Shown: positions 1 to 8,965 of the stretch, one piece after another
Numbering within the stretch: the stretch's first letter is position 1
How the letters are laid out: every line of letters begins with the position of its first letter
Translations under genes and position numbers: made by a program
Source: Bremerella sp. P1
GTDB taxonomy: Bacteria > Planctomycetota > Planctomycetia > Pirellulales > Pirellulaceae
DNA: 64,000 nt
Assembly: GCF_028748185.1 (NCBI RefSeq)
Contig: NZ_CP118164.1
Coordinates: forward strand, 2,480,001-2,544,000
Direction of reading: 5' to 3'
The notes under the pieces: generated by a model
Seen by the model: only the letters and a program-made list of their open reading frames with translations
Databases searched by the model: none
What the model was told of the DNA's origin: nothing

Positions 1-651
1 AAGTGGCTTAGTGGCGTCACTGGTAACCAGTACCGCCTGCCAAGTGAAGCTGAATGGGAATACGCCGCTTTGGGTGGGGCCGACACGGCTTACCACTTTG
101 GTGATGACCCAGCCAAGCTGGAAGAGTATGCCTGGTTCGTCGATAACTCGGACGAAGAACCTCACCTGGTTAAGGGCAAGAAGCCGAATCAGTATGGCCT
201 GTACGACATGCACGGCAACATGTGGGAATGGGTTCTCGATCAGTACAGCGAAGAAGGTTTCGCTCGCCTGGAAGGTAAGAAGCTCAAAGCCCTCGACACG
301 GTTGCCTGGCCGAACGAACCAGAACCGTTGATGGTCAAAGGTGGCGGCTGGGATGACGACGCCGAGCACGTTCGTGCTGCCGCGAAGATGGGTAGCGAGG
401 ACGAAGACTGGAAAGAAGAAGACCCCAACATTCCGCTGAGCCCATGGTGGTTCACCAGCTATCCATCGACGATGGTTGGGTTCCGCGTGATTCGTCCATT
501 GGAAGAACTGCCCAAGAAGGAAGCGGCCAAGTTCTATGTGCCTGAAATCGAGTTCCTGAATCTCGATGTCAGCGACCGTCTGCTCGAAGGACGTGGTGTC
601 CTCGGCCTGGTCGATCCGGAATTGCCGGCTGCTCTGAAGGAAGACAAGTAA
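1..651 (+). CDS. Formylglycine-generating-enzyme-fold (SUMF1/EgtB/PvdO-type) protein, 3' part
   Basis: The frame is open from base 1, so the gene starts upstream of the window; 216 codons are visible. The visible start reads YRLPSEAEWEYAALGG and is followed by YDMHGNMWEWV, GGGWDDDAEHVRAAAK and GFRVIRP, the standard signature order of the FGE-sulfatase fold. True formylglycine-generating enzymes carry two catalytic cysteines in the stretch after GGSW. The visible 216 residues contain no cysteine at all, so this paralogue probably does not activate sulfatases by the classical route, although a sulfatase lies 3.7 kb downstream. The last 45 residues after GFRVIRP are a charged tail outside the fold. 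The N-terminal part and any secretion signal are not visible. A strong terminator follows 22 bases after the stop. Confidence 0.85.
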   Translation, partial: KWLSGVTGNQYRLPSEAEWEYAALGGADTAYHFGDDPAKLEEYAWFVDNSDEEPHLVKGKKPNQYGLYDMHGNMWEWVLDQYSEEGFARLEGKKLKALDTVAWPNEPEPLMVKGGGWDDDAEHVRAAAKMGSEDEDWKEEDPNIPLSPWWFTSYPSTMVGFRVIRPLEELPKKEAAKFYVPEIEFLNLDVSDRLLEGRGVLGLVDPELPAALKEDK

Positions 652-673
652 GCTTCCTGATCAATGAATCCAC

Positions 674-708
674 AAGCCCTCTTCCACTTAGTGAAAGAGG
701 GCTTTTTT
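674..708. terminator. Intrinsic terminator, probably bidirectional
   Basis: A 13-bp stem (GCCCTCTTCCACT against AGTGAAAGAGGGC, one mismatch) with a short loop is followed by six T; CCACAA and TTGTGG extend the pairing outward. It separates the FGE-like gene from the convergent chemoreceptor gene and could serve both strands. Confidence 0.85.
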
Positions 709-717
709 GTGGTTCGA

Positions 718-2784
718 TTAATACTTGAACTGGTTCACTAGCGTGTGCAGCGTGGTGGCCAGTCCCGATAGATCTCGACCGGCTGCCTTGGCTTGATCGG
801 CACTTCCGGCCGTCTGCTTCGATTGCTCGTCCACGCGAGTGATATTCTGAGCGATCTCGCGGCTGGCAGTGGCCGATTCGGTGAGACCCAGCGAAATGGC
901 TTCTGCTGAGGTTGCCGTCTCGTTCACGTTCGAGGCCACACCTTCGATCGTCGAGCTTTGCTTTTCCATCGAAGTCGCAATCAGCTGCGAGAACTGATTG
1001 ACGTTGGTGATCGCATCGGCCATATTCCGAATCGCATGCACGGCGTGACCGGTTGAAGATTGAATCTCTTCGATCCGGGCCCGAATGTCTTCGGTCGCTT
1101 CGGCCGTCTGGCGAGCCAGGGCCTTCACCTCGGTTGCCACCACGGCAAAACCCTTGCCAGCCTCGCCGGCTCGGGCAGCTTCAATCGTCGCGTTCAACGC
1201 CAACAGGTTGGTCTGTTCGGCAATGTCTTGAATGGTGATCGTCACCTTGCCAATCGATTCGGCCAACGAATCCAAATGGCTGATCCGCTGATTTCCTTCT
1301 TCCGCCGTTTTCGTCGCATCCGAAGCGATATTGGCTGCTTGATCGGCATTTCGCACGACTTCGCCATTGCTCTCGCTCATCTCCGCGGCCGCCTCGGCCA
1401 CCTTGCGGATGCGCTGCGTCATCTCTTCGGTCTGGGCGGCCATGCGGTTGATGTTGACCGACATCTCTTCCGAAGCCGCAGCCACGGCCGCCGACTGGGT
1501 TGTCGAATCGGCCGCTCCCGAAGCCAGCTCGGTCGCCGTTTGCGTCAGCGAACCGGAAGACGCGGTTAACGTGGTCGCGTTCTCGGCAATCTGAGTCACG
1601 ATCCCCCGCACCTTGTCGGCAAAGCGATTAAAGTACTCGGCCAGTTCACCCAGTTCGTCATTGCTCTTAACGTTCAGCTTCTTCGTCAGGTCGCCATCTC
1701 CTTCGGCAATATCCCTCAGCAGGTTCACAGCCTGGCGAATCGGTTTCGAGACACGTCCAGCCATCAGCCAAAGAACACCCAAAGCGATCACCGACGAGAT
1801 ACCGCCGATGATGATCTGCCATAGCATCAAGCCGTTGGCTGCCGCCTGCGTTTGAGCTGTCGGCACCGAAACGACAACGCCCCACGTGGTCGCCGAATTG
1901 CCCAGCGTCACTGGCTGAACGGCTTCCAACTGATTATCGACGTAACCACAAACCGTTTCTCGCTCGGCGATGCTGGTAAGTTTTTCGGTCGACTCGATCA
2001 GCGTACCGCGAAGCTCGGTCTGCTTCGAGTCAGCAACGATGACCCCATCACCAGAAACAATCATCGATCGGCCTGCACCGTCGTACAGATCAAGCTGCTC
2101 AACCGTTTGCTGGAGGCTATCCAAGCGGATGTCCGCGCCAACGACGCCGTAGAACTGATCGCCAACGACAATCGGCACCACCACACGTGCGACCAGAAGC
2201 TGATCGTCACCTTTGTTTGCCCAGTGTGGGCGGGTAATGATTTCCTGACGCCCATCACGAGCAACTTGATAAAAGTCACTCATTCCAGCGTCTTCATGCG
2301 AACGCGTCTGCTCGTCGTAGCCGGTGAGGGCCTCGACCAACAGCTTGCCGTCCTCGCCACGGTGCACCAGTGGCAGGAAGCGGCCTGTTTCGTCATGTCC
2401 TTCGACCCCTTCGTAGGCAGCGTCCATCTGATCGAAAGCATCAGGTTCCCAGCAGGTAAACAGACCGACGACTTGGGGATTCTCTTTGACAATGATCTTG
2501 AGAATACCAGAGGCCGAATCGCGATCGAGATCCAGCTCGACCGCTTCGTCCTTCACCGAAGTAAACGTTTGCGCTAGGCTTCGTACCAGGCTGATGGTTT
2601 CGTCGATGTCCCCTTGGACCCGGAAACTTTGTTCCTGTGCGACGCCGCGAACCTGCTCTTGAGCAGTCTTCGCTGCGGTCGATCGAATCTTGATGGCCGA
2701 GTATCCGCAGACGATCGTCATCGTCGTCAACAAACAAACGCCTGCCCAGAGCGTGAATTTCGTTTGAATGGTACTGCTACGCAT
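718..2784 (-). CDS. Methyl-accepting chemotaxis protein with Cache sensor and HAMP
   Basis: 688 residues. An N-terminal membrane segment (about 9-30) is followed by a long extracytoplasmic region (about 35-315) that looks like a double Cache sensor (for example VARVVVPIVVGDQFYGVVGAD split around the ligand fold), a second membrane helix (about 320-342), HAMP (about 343-395) and a cytoplasmic signalling coiled coil. The hairpin tip reads IAEQTNLLALNATIEAARAG and GFAVVATEVKALA, the most conserved part of chemoreceptors, which binds CheA and CheW. It lies 72 bases downstream of a branched-chain-amino-acid-type binding protein on the same strand, probably in one transcript, which hints that the binding protein feeds this receptor. 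No che genes are near. Confidence 0.95.
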   Translation of the reverse strand: MRSSTIQTKFTLWAGVCLLTTMTIVCGYSAIKIRSTAAKTAQEQVRGVAQEQSFRVQGDIDETISLVRSLAQTFTSVKDEAVELDLDRDSASGILKIIVKENPQVVGLFTCWEPDAFDQMDAAYEGVEGHDETGRFLPLVHRGEDGKLLVEALTGYDEQTRSHEDAGMSDFYQVARDGRQEIITRPHWANKGDDQLLVARVVVPIVVGDQFYGVVGADIRLDSLQQTVEQLDLYDGAGRSMIVSGDGVIVADSKQTELRGTLIESTEKLTSIAERETVCGYVDNQLEAVQPVTLGNSATTWGVVVSVPTAQTQAAANGLMLWQIIIGGISSVIALGVLWLMAGRVSKPIRQAVNLLRDIAEGDGDLTKKLNVKSNDELGELAEYFNRFADKVRGIVTQIAENATTLTASSGSLTQTATELASGAADSTTQSAAVAAASEEMSVNINRMAAQTEEMTQRIRKVAEAAAEMSESNGEVVRNADQAANIASDATKTAEEGNQRISHLDSLAESIGKVTITIQDIAEQTNLLALNATIEAARAGEAGKGFAVVATEVKALARQTAEATEDIRARIEEIQSSTGHAVHAIRNMADAITNVNQFSQLIATSMEKQSSTIEGVASNVNETATSAEAISLGLTESATASREIAQNITRVDEQSKQTAGSADQAKAAGRDLSGLATTLHTLVNQFKY

Positions 2785-2856
2785 GTGTCTGACCTGTGAG
2801 TCGTTATAAAAGTTTCGTTGTGTACGAATGCTGATATGGAAAGCGAGTAAGCCGTG

Positions 2857-4008
2857 TTAGTTCTCTAAGCGAACGACTTTCCCGTCGCGGAATTGCGTGA
2901 GAAACACTTCATCCATGCCTTGATGATCATCGGAACCAAAGGTGACCGTGATGCCACCCAGGTCAATCGCTCCCGAAGCGTCGACCGCATCGACAAACGA
3001 TTCACGCGTCAACTCACCATCAACGCGTTTGACAACTTCATGAAACAGCTTGCCGGCCAGGTAGCCTTCAAGACTGACGAACCCGATCTCTTCGGATCGC
3101 CCAGCGTTCTGCATCGCTTTTTGAAATTCGTTGACGACGGGAATGGAAGTATCCCAAGGGAACGGCACCACCTGCGAGACAAGGCAGCCCTCGCTGGCGT
3201 CGCCCAGGTTGGCCAGTAGGGCTTCCGTTCCGACGAACGAGATGTTGCAAAAGAGTGTCTTGTCGAAGTCGGCATGCTTCTTGGCCTGCTTGATGAACAT
3301 GGCACACGGCATGTTGGCTCCGACCATCACGACCGCATCGGGCCGCTGCTTGGCGATATCGTTCAAGCCGGTCGCAATGGCAACCGTGTTTCGTTCGTAG
3401 GTACCTGTACCCACCAGCTCCATACCGCGACGCTCGAGCGCCTGCACGATACCTGCCAGGCCGGCCTGGCCATATCCATCGTTCTGATAGAAGCAAGCGA
3501 TCCGCTTGAGCGCTTGCTTATCGACCAGGTACTCGGCCAGCAGTTCCATCTCTTGGAAGTAGCTGCCGCGGAGATTGATCACGTATCGTCGATAAGGGCT
3601 TCGCAGAAACTCGGCCCCGGTGAAGGGGGCGACAAACGGTACCTGGTGCTCTTCACAAACCGGCACGGTGACTTTGGCTGTTGGCGTTCCCACGCCGCCG
3701 ATCATCAGGAAGATATCCTTCTTCTCGATGAGCATCCGCGTGGCCATCTCGCTTTTCTTTGGCTCGTAACCATCGTTGATGGTCGTCAGCTTGATGTGCT
3801 TGCCGTCGATGCCACCCTGTTGATTGAGCTGCTGAAAGTAGACCTCCAGCCCGCTTCGCATGCCGCGACCGAGCGCCTTCGCCGGCCCCTTAGTGGCACA
3901 GGCCTGCCCCAGGTGGATTTCGGAAGGGCTGATCCCGTCGGTCGCGTTTACCGCGTTACCAACGGTCAATACCAAGACCAGCCCGATGACCAATGGCCGC
4001 AATCCCAT
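2857..4008 (-). CDS. Branched-chain-amino-acid-type ABC substrate-binding protein (Peripla_BP_6)
   Basis: 383 residues with a signal peptide (MGLRPLVIGLVLVLTVGNAVNA) and then a type I periplasmic binding fold: SEIHLGQACATKGPAKALG, GGIDGKHIKLTTINDGYEP, FLMIGGVGTPTAK and IACFYQNDGYGQAG are typical LivJ / urea / amide-binding family blocks. It probably captures a small polar metabolite in the periplasm. No permease or ATPase of a Liv-type transporter is adjacent; instead a chemoreceptor follows on the same strand 72 bases downstream. This suggests a sensory binding protein rather than a transport one, but a transporter encoded elsewhere is possible. The ligand cannot be told from sequence. Confidence 0.9.
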   Translation of the reverse strand: MGLRPLVIGLVLVLTVGNAVNATDGISPSEIHLGQACATKGPAKALGRGMRSGLEVYFQQLNQQGGIDGKHIKLTTINDGYEPKKSEMATRMLIEKKDIFLMIGGVGTPTAKVTVPVCEEHQVPFVAPFTGAEFLRSPYRRYVINLRGSYFQEMELLAEYLVDKQALKRIACFYQNDGYGQAGLAGIVQALERRGMELVGTGTYERNTVAIATGLNDIAKQRPDAVVMVGANMPCAMFIKQAKKHADFDKTLFCNISFVGTEALLANLGDASEGCLVSQVVPFPWDTSIPVVNEFQKAMQNAGRSEEIGFVSLEGYLAGKLFHEVVKRVDGELTRESFVDAVDASGAIDLGGITVTFGSDDHQGMDEVFLTQFRDGKVVRLEN

Positions 4009-4371
4009 TACTTCTGCCCCTTAATGAAATGCCTGGGCTCTGGCCGAGCCCCATGAATTGGATTTGAATTCGGAAAAACATAGATTGAGGAAAGTGCACC
4101 ATGTAGGGCGTCTATTCAAACATTCCTCGCGGATCCCCCCATCCCAACGGGGTCGCATTCCAAAGATTCCGCCTGAATCGATAAGAAGGTTTAGATCTCT
4201 GGACAATCTCAGAAGAAATAGGGGCAGGCTCGCTGATTTGACGCGGTAACCCGTAGCAACCACAATAGTTGGCATTCCTTTTGGCTCGCCCGATTCGGGC
4301 ATTCGCGCACGAGCCGTGGTTGAATCTCGTTAAACCACCTCCCCTTCCCACCGGCTTGTATGGAGATCTCT
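4009..4371. other. Divergent intergenic region
   Basis: 363 bases between the divergent binding-protein and sulfatase genes. Short frames exist on both strands but none has a family signature or a plausible ribosome binding site. It must hold both promoters; I could not assign -35/-10 boxes with confidence. Confidence 0.5.
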
Positions 4372-5913
4372 ATGACCCACTGTTTTCGGTACTCTACCGC
4401 CCTGTTTCTGGTCGCCATGTCGATCGTCCCTTGGCTCGACCGTCGTGCCCAGGCAGCCGAAAAGGCGGCTGCCAAACAACCGAACATCGTTTTCATGATG
4501 TCGGACGATCATGCATTCCAGGCGATCTCGGCCTATCCAGGTGCGATCAACCAGACTCCCAACATCGATCGCATCGCCAAAGAGGGCATGCGTTTCGATC
4601 ATTGCTACGTAACCAACAGCATCTGCGGCCCAGCTCGGGCGGTGATCCTCACGGGCAAGTACAGTCACCTGAACGGCTTCTACGACAACAAAACTCCTCG
4701 CTTCGACGGAAGCCAGCTGACGTTCCCCAAGCTGTTGCAGAAAGCGGGTTACCAGACGGCCATGATCGGCAAGTGGCATCTGGGATCGGAACCGACCGGC
4801 TTCGATTACTTCAACGTCCTCAAGGGTCAGGGTCCCTACTACAACCCACAGATGCGGACTTCGGATGGTCCTAAAAAGTACGAGGGGCACACCAGCGAAA
4901 TCATCACCGACATCGCCATGGAGTGGCTGCAAGAGAAACGCGATCCCAACAAGCCGTTTCTGCTGATGTACCAACACAAAGCCCCTCACCGCAACTGGAT
5001 GCCGGCTCCGAAGTACTTGAGCAAGTACGACGATGTCACCTTCGAAGAGCCAGCCAACATGTGGGACGACTATAAGAATCGTGCCAGTGGTGCCCGCGAC
5101 CAGGACATGACCATCTCGAAGACGATGAACAATTACGATCTCAAGATTGCGACGCAGCGTGGCCTGACGCCTGAGCAGCGAGCCGTCTGGGACGCCGCCT
5201 ACGGTCCGAAGAACAAGGCCTTCGAAGAAGCCAAGCTGGAAGGCAAAGAACTGACGCGTTGGAAGTTCCAGCGTTACATCAAAGACTACCTCCGCTGCAT
5301 CGACTCGGTCGACGAAGGGGTTGGCCAGGTATTGGACTACTTGGATGAAACGGGCCTGACCGAAAACACGCTGGTCATTTACAGCTCGGACCAAGGTTTC
5401 TACTTGGGCGAACACGGTTGGTTTGACAAGCGTTGGATGTACGAAGAATCGTTCCGCACGCCGCTGTTGGTTCGTTGGCCTGGCCACGTTAAGCCTGGCA
5501 CCGTCAGCGACGCGCTCGTGATGAATCTCGACTTCCCCGAAACGATGCTCGCCGCCGCTGGCGTCGATATCCCCGCCGGCATGCAAGGCCTCAGCCTGTT
5601 GCCGATCTTTCAAGACGACGGCAAGACGCCTAAGGATTGGCCGCGCAAGGAACTGTACTACCACTATTACGAGTTCCCTGGTGCTCATAGCGTGCCACGG
5701 CACTACGGTGTGTTCGACGGCCGCTACAAGTTGATTTACTACTATCAACTGGACGAATGGGAGCTGTTCGATCTTCAGGAAGATCCAAGCGAAATGAATA
5801 GCGTCTATGGCAAGGCCGACTACGCCGACGTGCAGTCCAAGATGCACGAGAAGCTGAAAGAGCAGCGAGCCAAGTACCAAGACGACACGCCGCGTAAGGG
5901 CGAAAAGTACTAG
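4372..5913 (+). CDS. Secreted sulfatase (type I, formylglycine motif CGPAR)
   Basis: 513 residues from the ATG at 4372. An in-frame ATG at 4360 exists, but GGAG at 4362-4365 lies six bases before 4372, so the later start is preferred. The N-terminus is a signal peptide ([11 protein letters not shown]...AQA). [13 protein letters not shown] holds the metal-binding DD pair, [16 protein letters not shown] the C-x-P-x-R motif whose cysteine becomes formylglycine, and [14 protein letters not shown] and [20 protein letters not shown] the remaining catalytic blocks. It hydrolyses sulfate esters, probably on algal polysaccharides given the usual habitat of the group; the substrate is not predictable. 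The gene is monocistronic, with a terminator 26 bases after the stop. A related but different sulfatase lies at 46.9 kb. Confidence 0.95.
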   Translation: MTHCFRYSTALFLVAMSIVPWLDRRAQAAEKAAAKQPNIVFMMSDDHAFQAISAYPGAINQTPNIDRIAKEGMRFDHCYVTNSICGPARAVILTGKYSHLNGFYDNKTPRFDGSQLTFPKLLQKAGYQTAMIGKWHLGSEPTGFDYFNVLKGQGPYYNPQMRTSDGPKKYEGHTSEIITDIAMEWLQEKRDPNKPFLLMYQHKAPHRNWMPAPKYLSKYDDVTFEEPANMWDDYKNRASGARDQDMTISKTMNNYDLKIATQRGLTPEQRAVWDAAYGPKNKAFEEAKLEGKELTRWKFQRYIKDYLRCIDSVDEGVGQVLDYLDETGLTENTLVIYSSDQGFYLGEHGWFDKRWMYEESFRTPLLVRWPGHVKPGTVSDALVMNLDFPETMLAAAGVDIPAGMQGLSLLPIFQDDGKTPKDWPRKELYYHYYEFPGAHSVPRHYGVFDGRYKLIYYYQLDEWELFDLQEDPSEMNSVYGKADYADVQSKMHEKLKEQRAKYQDDTPRKGEKY

Positions 5914-5938
5914 ACGCGAGCTTGATTAACATTTAAGT

Positions 5939-5977
5939 AAGTGGCTACTTCCCAATGGGACGTAGCCACTTTTTTTT
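5939..5977 (+). terminator. Intrinsic terminator after the sulfatase
   Basis: A perfect 10-bp stem AAGTGGCTAC / GTAGCCACTT with a 13-base loop is followed by a run of T. Confidence 0.9.
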
Positions 5978-5995
5978 GCTTTCGACGAGAGAGAC

Positions 5996-6577
5996 ATGGG
6001 CAATTCGATCGAGCGATCATGGACTTCGTTTGTGGATGCCGTGGGGCAACACGTTCCCAACATCCAGGAACGCGTTCTGCCGAGGCACTCCTTTGCGCTG
6101 ACTCGCGAGTGGCAAAAGGAGTTCGAGTTCTTTCCAACACAGCTGGCCGAGTTCTACCAACTGACAGACGGCCTTCGACTTTCCGGGTATCTACCCGATG
6201 TCTATTCCGAGACCAAGGAACTCACCTTCTCGATCATCCCGGCCGAAGAGATGGCCGGCTTTTACATGGACCGAATGGAACAATCGCAAATGCTCGATGA
6301 GCCGGGCATTCTTGTTCTGACGCCCCTGTGGTTTCGAGTGCTTCGCGGCGCGATGTGGGATACCGACGTCTGGCAGGATTCCTGGTTTCCGTTTGCCTGG
6401 GATGGTGGCGGCGACCTTCACTTCATCAGCGCCCTCTGGCCACATAACGTCTTTCAGTACAATCACGAGCTCCGCGGAGTGAAGCGAATTGCTCGCACGC
6501 TTCCGGGATACTTCCGCTTCGCCGAAAAGATCATTCGCCGTGGAGATGAAATACCGTTAGACCTCGAAACGCAGTGA
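5996..6577 (+). CDS. SMI1/KNR4 (SUKH)-like protein
   Basis: 193 residues, no signal peptide or membrane helix. The pattern FFPTQLAEFYQLTDGLRLSG early on, and SWFPFAWDGGGDLHFIS about two thirds along, fits the SUKH fold, where a short acidic or hydrophobic loop is followed by W-x-P-F-A-x-D-G-x-G-D. Members of this superfamily are often immunity proteins of polymorphic toxin systems, but many are general adaptor proteins. No toxin, Rhs or secretion gene is adjacent here, so an immunity role is not supported. The gene stands alone between two terminators. Confidence 0.6.
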   Translation: MGNSIERSWTSFVDAVGQHVPNIQERVLPRHSFALTREWQKEFEFFPTQLAEFYQLTDGLRLSGYLPDVYSETKELTFSIIPAEEMAGFYMDRMEQSQMLDEPGILVLTPLWFRVLRGAMWDTDVWQDSWFPFAWDGGGDLHFISALWPHNVFQYNHELRGVKRIARTLPGYFRFAEKIIRRGDEIPLDLETQ

Positions 6578-6598
6578 TGCGATTTGACGTGCGCGCAT

Positions 6599-6635
6599 AA
6601 AAAAACCTGGCTGGGTTTCCCCAACCAGGCTTTTT
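6599..6635. terminator. Bidirectional terminator between convergent genes
   Basis: Seven A, a stem CCTGGCTGGG / CCCAACCAGG with loop TTTC, then five T. The flanking A and T tracts let it act for the SUKH gene on the plus strand and the Cys-rich gene on the minus strand. Confidence 0.9.
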
Positions 6636-6659
6636 GTATTCACGCTGTCTTCGCTTGGC

Positions 6660-7616
6660 TTAGCGAGCCGAAGCCAGGCGACGGCGAGCTGGAACGAAGG
6701 TCATGGTGTCAGCCGGAACTGGAGCCGGTGGCATCATGTCAGCTTCGGTCGGAGCAGCTTCAGCTGGAGCGGAGTAGGTAGCACCACAACCGCAAGCCGA
6801 ACCGCACGAATCGCAACCGCTGTCGCAACCGCAACCGGTGTCGCAACCGCAACCGCAGCTGCTCTTGCAGCAGCTAACGCAGAACAAGCGAGCGATGGCG
6901 TCCTTCAGCGGGGTGCAGCTCTTCTTGCAGCCACACTTGCCAGCGAACAGGCTGCAGCTCTTCTTGCAGCACGAACCGCAAGCTGGAGCGCCACAGGTTG
7001 GTTCGCAACCGCAAGCTTCAGGAGCAGCACAGCTTGGTTCGCAACCGCAACCGCTGTCGCAACCACAAGCTTCTGGAGCGGCACACGATGGTTCGCAACC
7101 GCAACCGCTGTCGCAACCGCAAGCTTCAGGTGCACAGCACGAAGCTTCTGGAGCGCCACAACCACAGCTCGAACCACAGCTCTTCTTGCAGCAAGACTTC
7201 TTGCAGCAGAACAGGTTGTTCAGAGCGTCCTTCAGCGGAGTGCAGCACTTCTTCTTGCAGCAGCTGGTAGCACAGCCACAAGCGGAAGGAGCGGCACAGG
7301 TAGCTTCAGGTGCACAGCACGAAGCTTCAGGGGCACAACCGCAAGCTTCAGGAGCAGCACAGGATGGTTCGCATCCGCAAGCTTCTGGAGCACAGCAGGT
7401 TGGTTCCGGAGCACAGCAAGTAGCTGCAACCGGAGCACAGCAGGTCGGCTTTGGCATGCAGCAGCGCGGCTTAGGCGAGCAGCATTTCGGTGTTTGACAG
7501 CAGGACGTATCGCAACCGCAGCCGGTTCCCAGCATTTGGTTCAGAAGTCCCGCGGCATTCGCCTGGCTACACACAAACGCGAGCACCAGCGTTGCCAAAA
7601 GAGTGTTCCATTTCAT
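6660..7616 (-). CDS. Secreted, extremely cysteine-rich repeat protein
   Basis: 318 residues from the ATG at 7616, chosen because AGAAGGAG lies ten bases upstream and it opens a clean signal peptide (MKWNTLLATLVLAFVCSQANA). By hand count about 70 residues are Cys (around 22%), mostly in CC, CGC and CxxC arrangements, with Ala, Pro, Glu, Lys and Ser. CCAPEAC and CGCEPSCAAPEACGC units recur; one 18-residue unit (54 bases, about 7029-7136) is repeated almost exactly. Two larger modules share CTPLKDA(L/I)xxLFC. The C-terminus is Pro-rich and ends ARRRLASAR. No recognised family. It could be disulfide-crosslinked surface or wall material or a metal-binding protein. It is monocistronic with a strong terminator. 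Confidence 0.85.
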   Translation of the reverse strand: MKWNTLLATLVLAFVCSQANAAGLLNQMLGTGCGCDTSCCQTPKCCSPKPRCCMPKPTCCAPVAATCCAPEPTCCAPEACGCEPSCAAPEACGCAPEASCCAPEATCAAPSACGCATSCCKKKCCTPLKDALNNLFCCKKSCCKKSCGSSCGCGAPEASCCAPEACGCDSGCGCEPSCAAPEACGCDSGCGCEPSCAAPEACGCEPTCGAPACGSCCKKSCSLFAGKCGCKKSCTPLKDAIARLFCVSCCKSSCGCGCDTGCGCDSGCDSCGSACGCGATYSAPAEAAPTEADMMPPAPVPADTMTFVPARRRLASAR

Positions 7617-8248
7617 CGAGTCATTTCTCCTTCTGAGTGGTGACTTCCAGATTCCAATATTCTTTTTCGCCAGGCCGGCGCTCTCGTGAACAATCACGGT
7701 ATGCGACTACCACGCCGCGATTGCTCGCACCTCTGGGGCTGTCCATATGGCGGGTTGGACAACAAAGCCTCGGAAGTTTGAGCGTGTAGTCGAACCTGTT
7801 GAACAAAGCTTCTCGGTTTCTTTCGTCTCCACAGTCCTCTGTCTAAGTTCCGTCGAGCCAATCCTTGACCCGAATGTTCCCCATCGAAACTTGACAGCCC
7901 CTCGTGATCCGCCAGAGGGAATTCCGTTTTGTAGACACCTCGTGCAGGTATGTCTGGAAATCGGTATCGGCGGATTGACTAGGCAGGCTTGATCGCTCAG
8001 AACCAATTTCAGCTACTTGGTTTACATCTTCGATTGCACGAAGTTTTCCCGCCACGAAAGACAGGCAAACCTTAACGATTATTCACGCGAGCCAGTCGTT
8101 ACAGCTTGCCGCGCAAGCCCGAAAGGTCGCCGCTAATCGCTACAGCTTAACGCGGTGCTATCGGTGGCCCCTCATCCACGTGGGAGGTAGAATATGCGGT
8201 ATAACGCATCTAAATTCTTACTTTCAGTCAGCACCTACCGGAGGCAAC
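7617..8248. other. Long divergent intergenic region
   Basis: 632 bases between the Cys-rich gene and the cupin gene. A few short frames exist on each strand but none has a ribosome binding site plus recognisable composition. It should contain both promoters. Two similar short blocks, TACAGCTTGCCGCG and TACAGCTTAACGCG, occur near 8100 and 8140. I see no terminator or other element. Confidence 0.5.
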
Positions 8249-8614
<366 letters not shown>

Positions 8615-8655
8615 TCGCTGCTCGTGGCCGCTAGTTGTTGGCTGAAAAGGATTTA

Positions 8656-8815
8656 GCCACAGAGCCCGCAGAGCACACCGAGAAAGGATGCTGACCTTAT
8701 CTCAAGGGAACCACTGCTGGACGAACTCGCAGTGGCATGCGTTTCAGGTTCTTTTGTCACATATTCGCCCTATTTCTGGCTCGCTTCCCTCCGTGGTCCC
8801 TGTGTCCTCTGTGGC
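8656..8815. repeat. Inverted-repeat-bounded intergenic element (GCCACAGAG family)
   Basis: GCCACAGAG at 8656-8664 is matched by CTCTGTGGC at 8807-8815, bounding a 160-base element inside the 351-base gap (8615-8965) between the cupin and PQQ genes. The sequence next to each end (AGAGCACACCGAG and CTCCGTGGTCCCTGTG) is also partly complementary. It contains no credible coding frame. The rest of the gap holds the promoter of the next gene. Confidence 0.55.
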
Positions 8816-8965
8816 TTGTTTCCCCCCCAAAAATCCCGCTAGCAGCCGCACGTTTTTCCTCCCTCACCTGGCCTATGCGACCAGGAGATTCCTTGCATAC
8901 ACGTTTAAACAGGTATAAGCTTGAAGCTGCGTCACGACCTTCCCCCCAACGATTTAGAGATCCCT

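Noticed and set aside
4330-5880. Minus-strand frame of about 516 codons across the sulfatase gene
   Set aside because: It is the antisense shadow of a clear sulfatase. Its translation is rich in His, Val and Arg with no domain signature, and no ribosome binding site precedes it.
5996-6577. Immunity protein of a polymorphic toxin system
   Set aside because: The SUKH-like fold alone does not show this; no toxin, Rhs or secretion gene is adjacent and the gene is flanked by terminators.
7000-7140. CRISPR-like regular repeats
   Set aside because: The repeats are in-frame codons of the Cys-rich protein, contiguous and without spacers.
6838-7497. Plus-strand frame coding for a Gln/Pro-rich repeat protein
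   Set aside because: It is the complement of the Cys-rich gene. The minus strand has the signal peptide, ribosome binding site and terminator.
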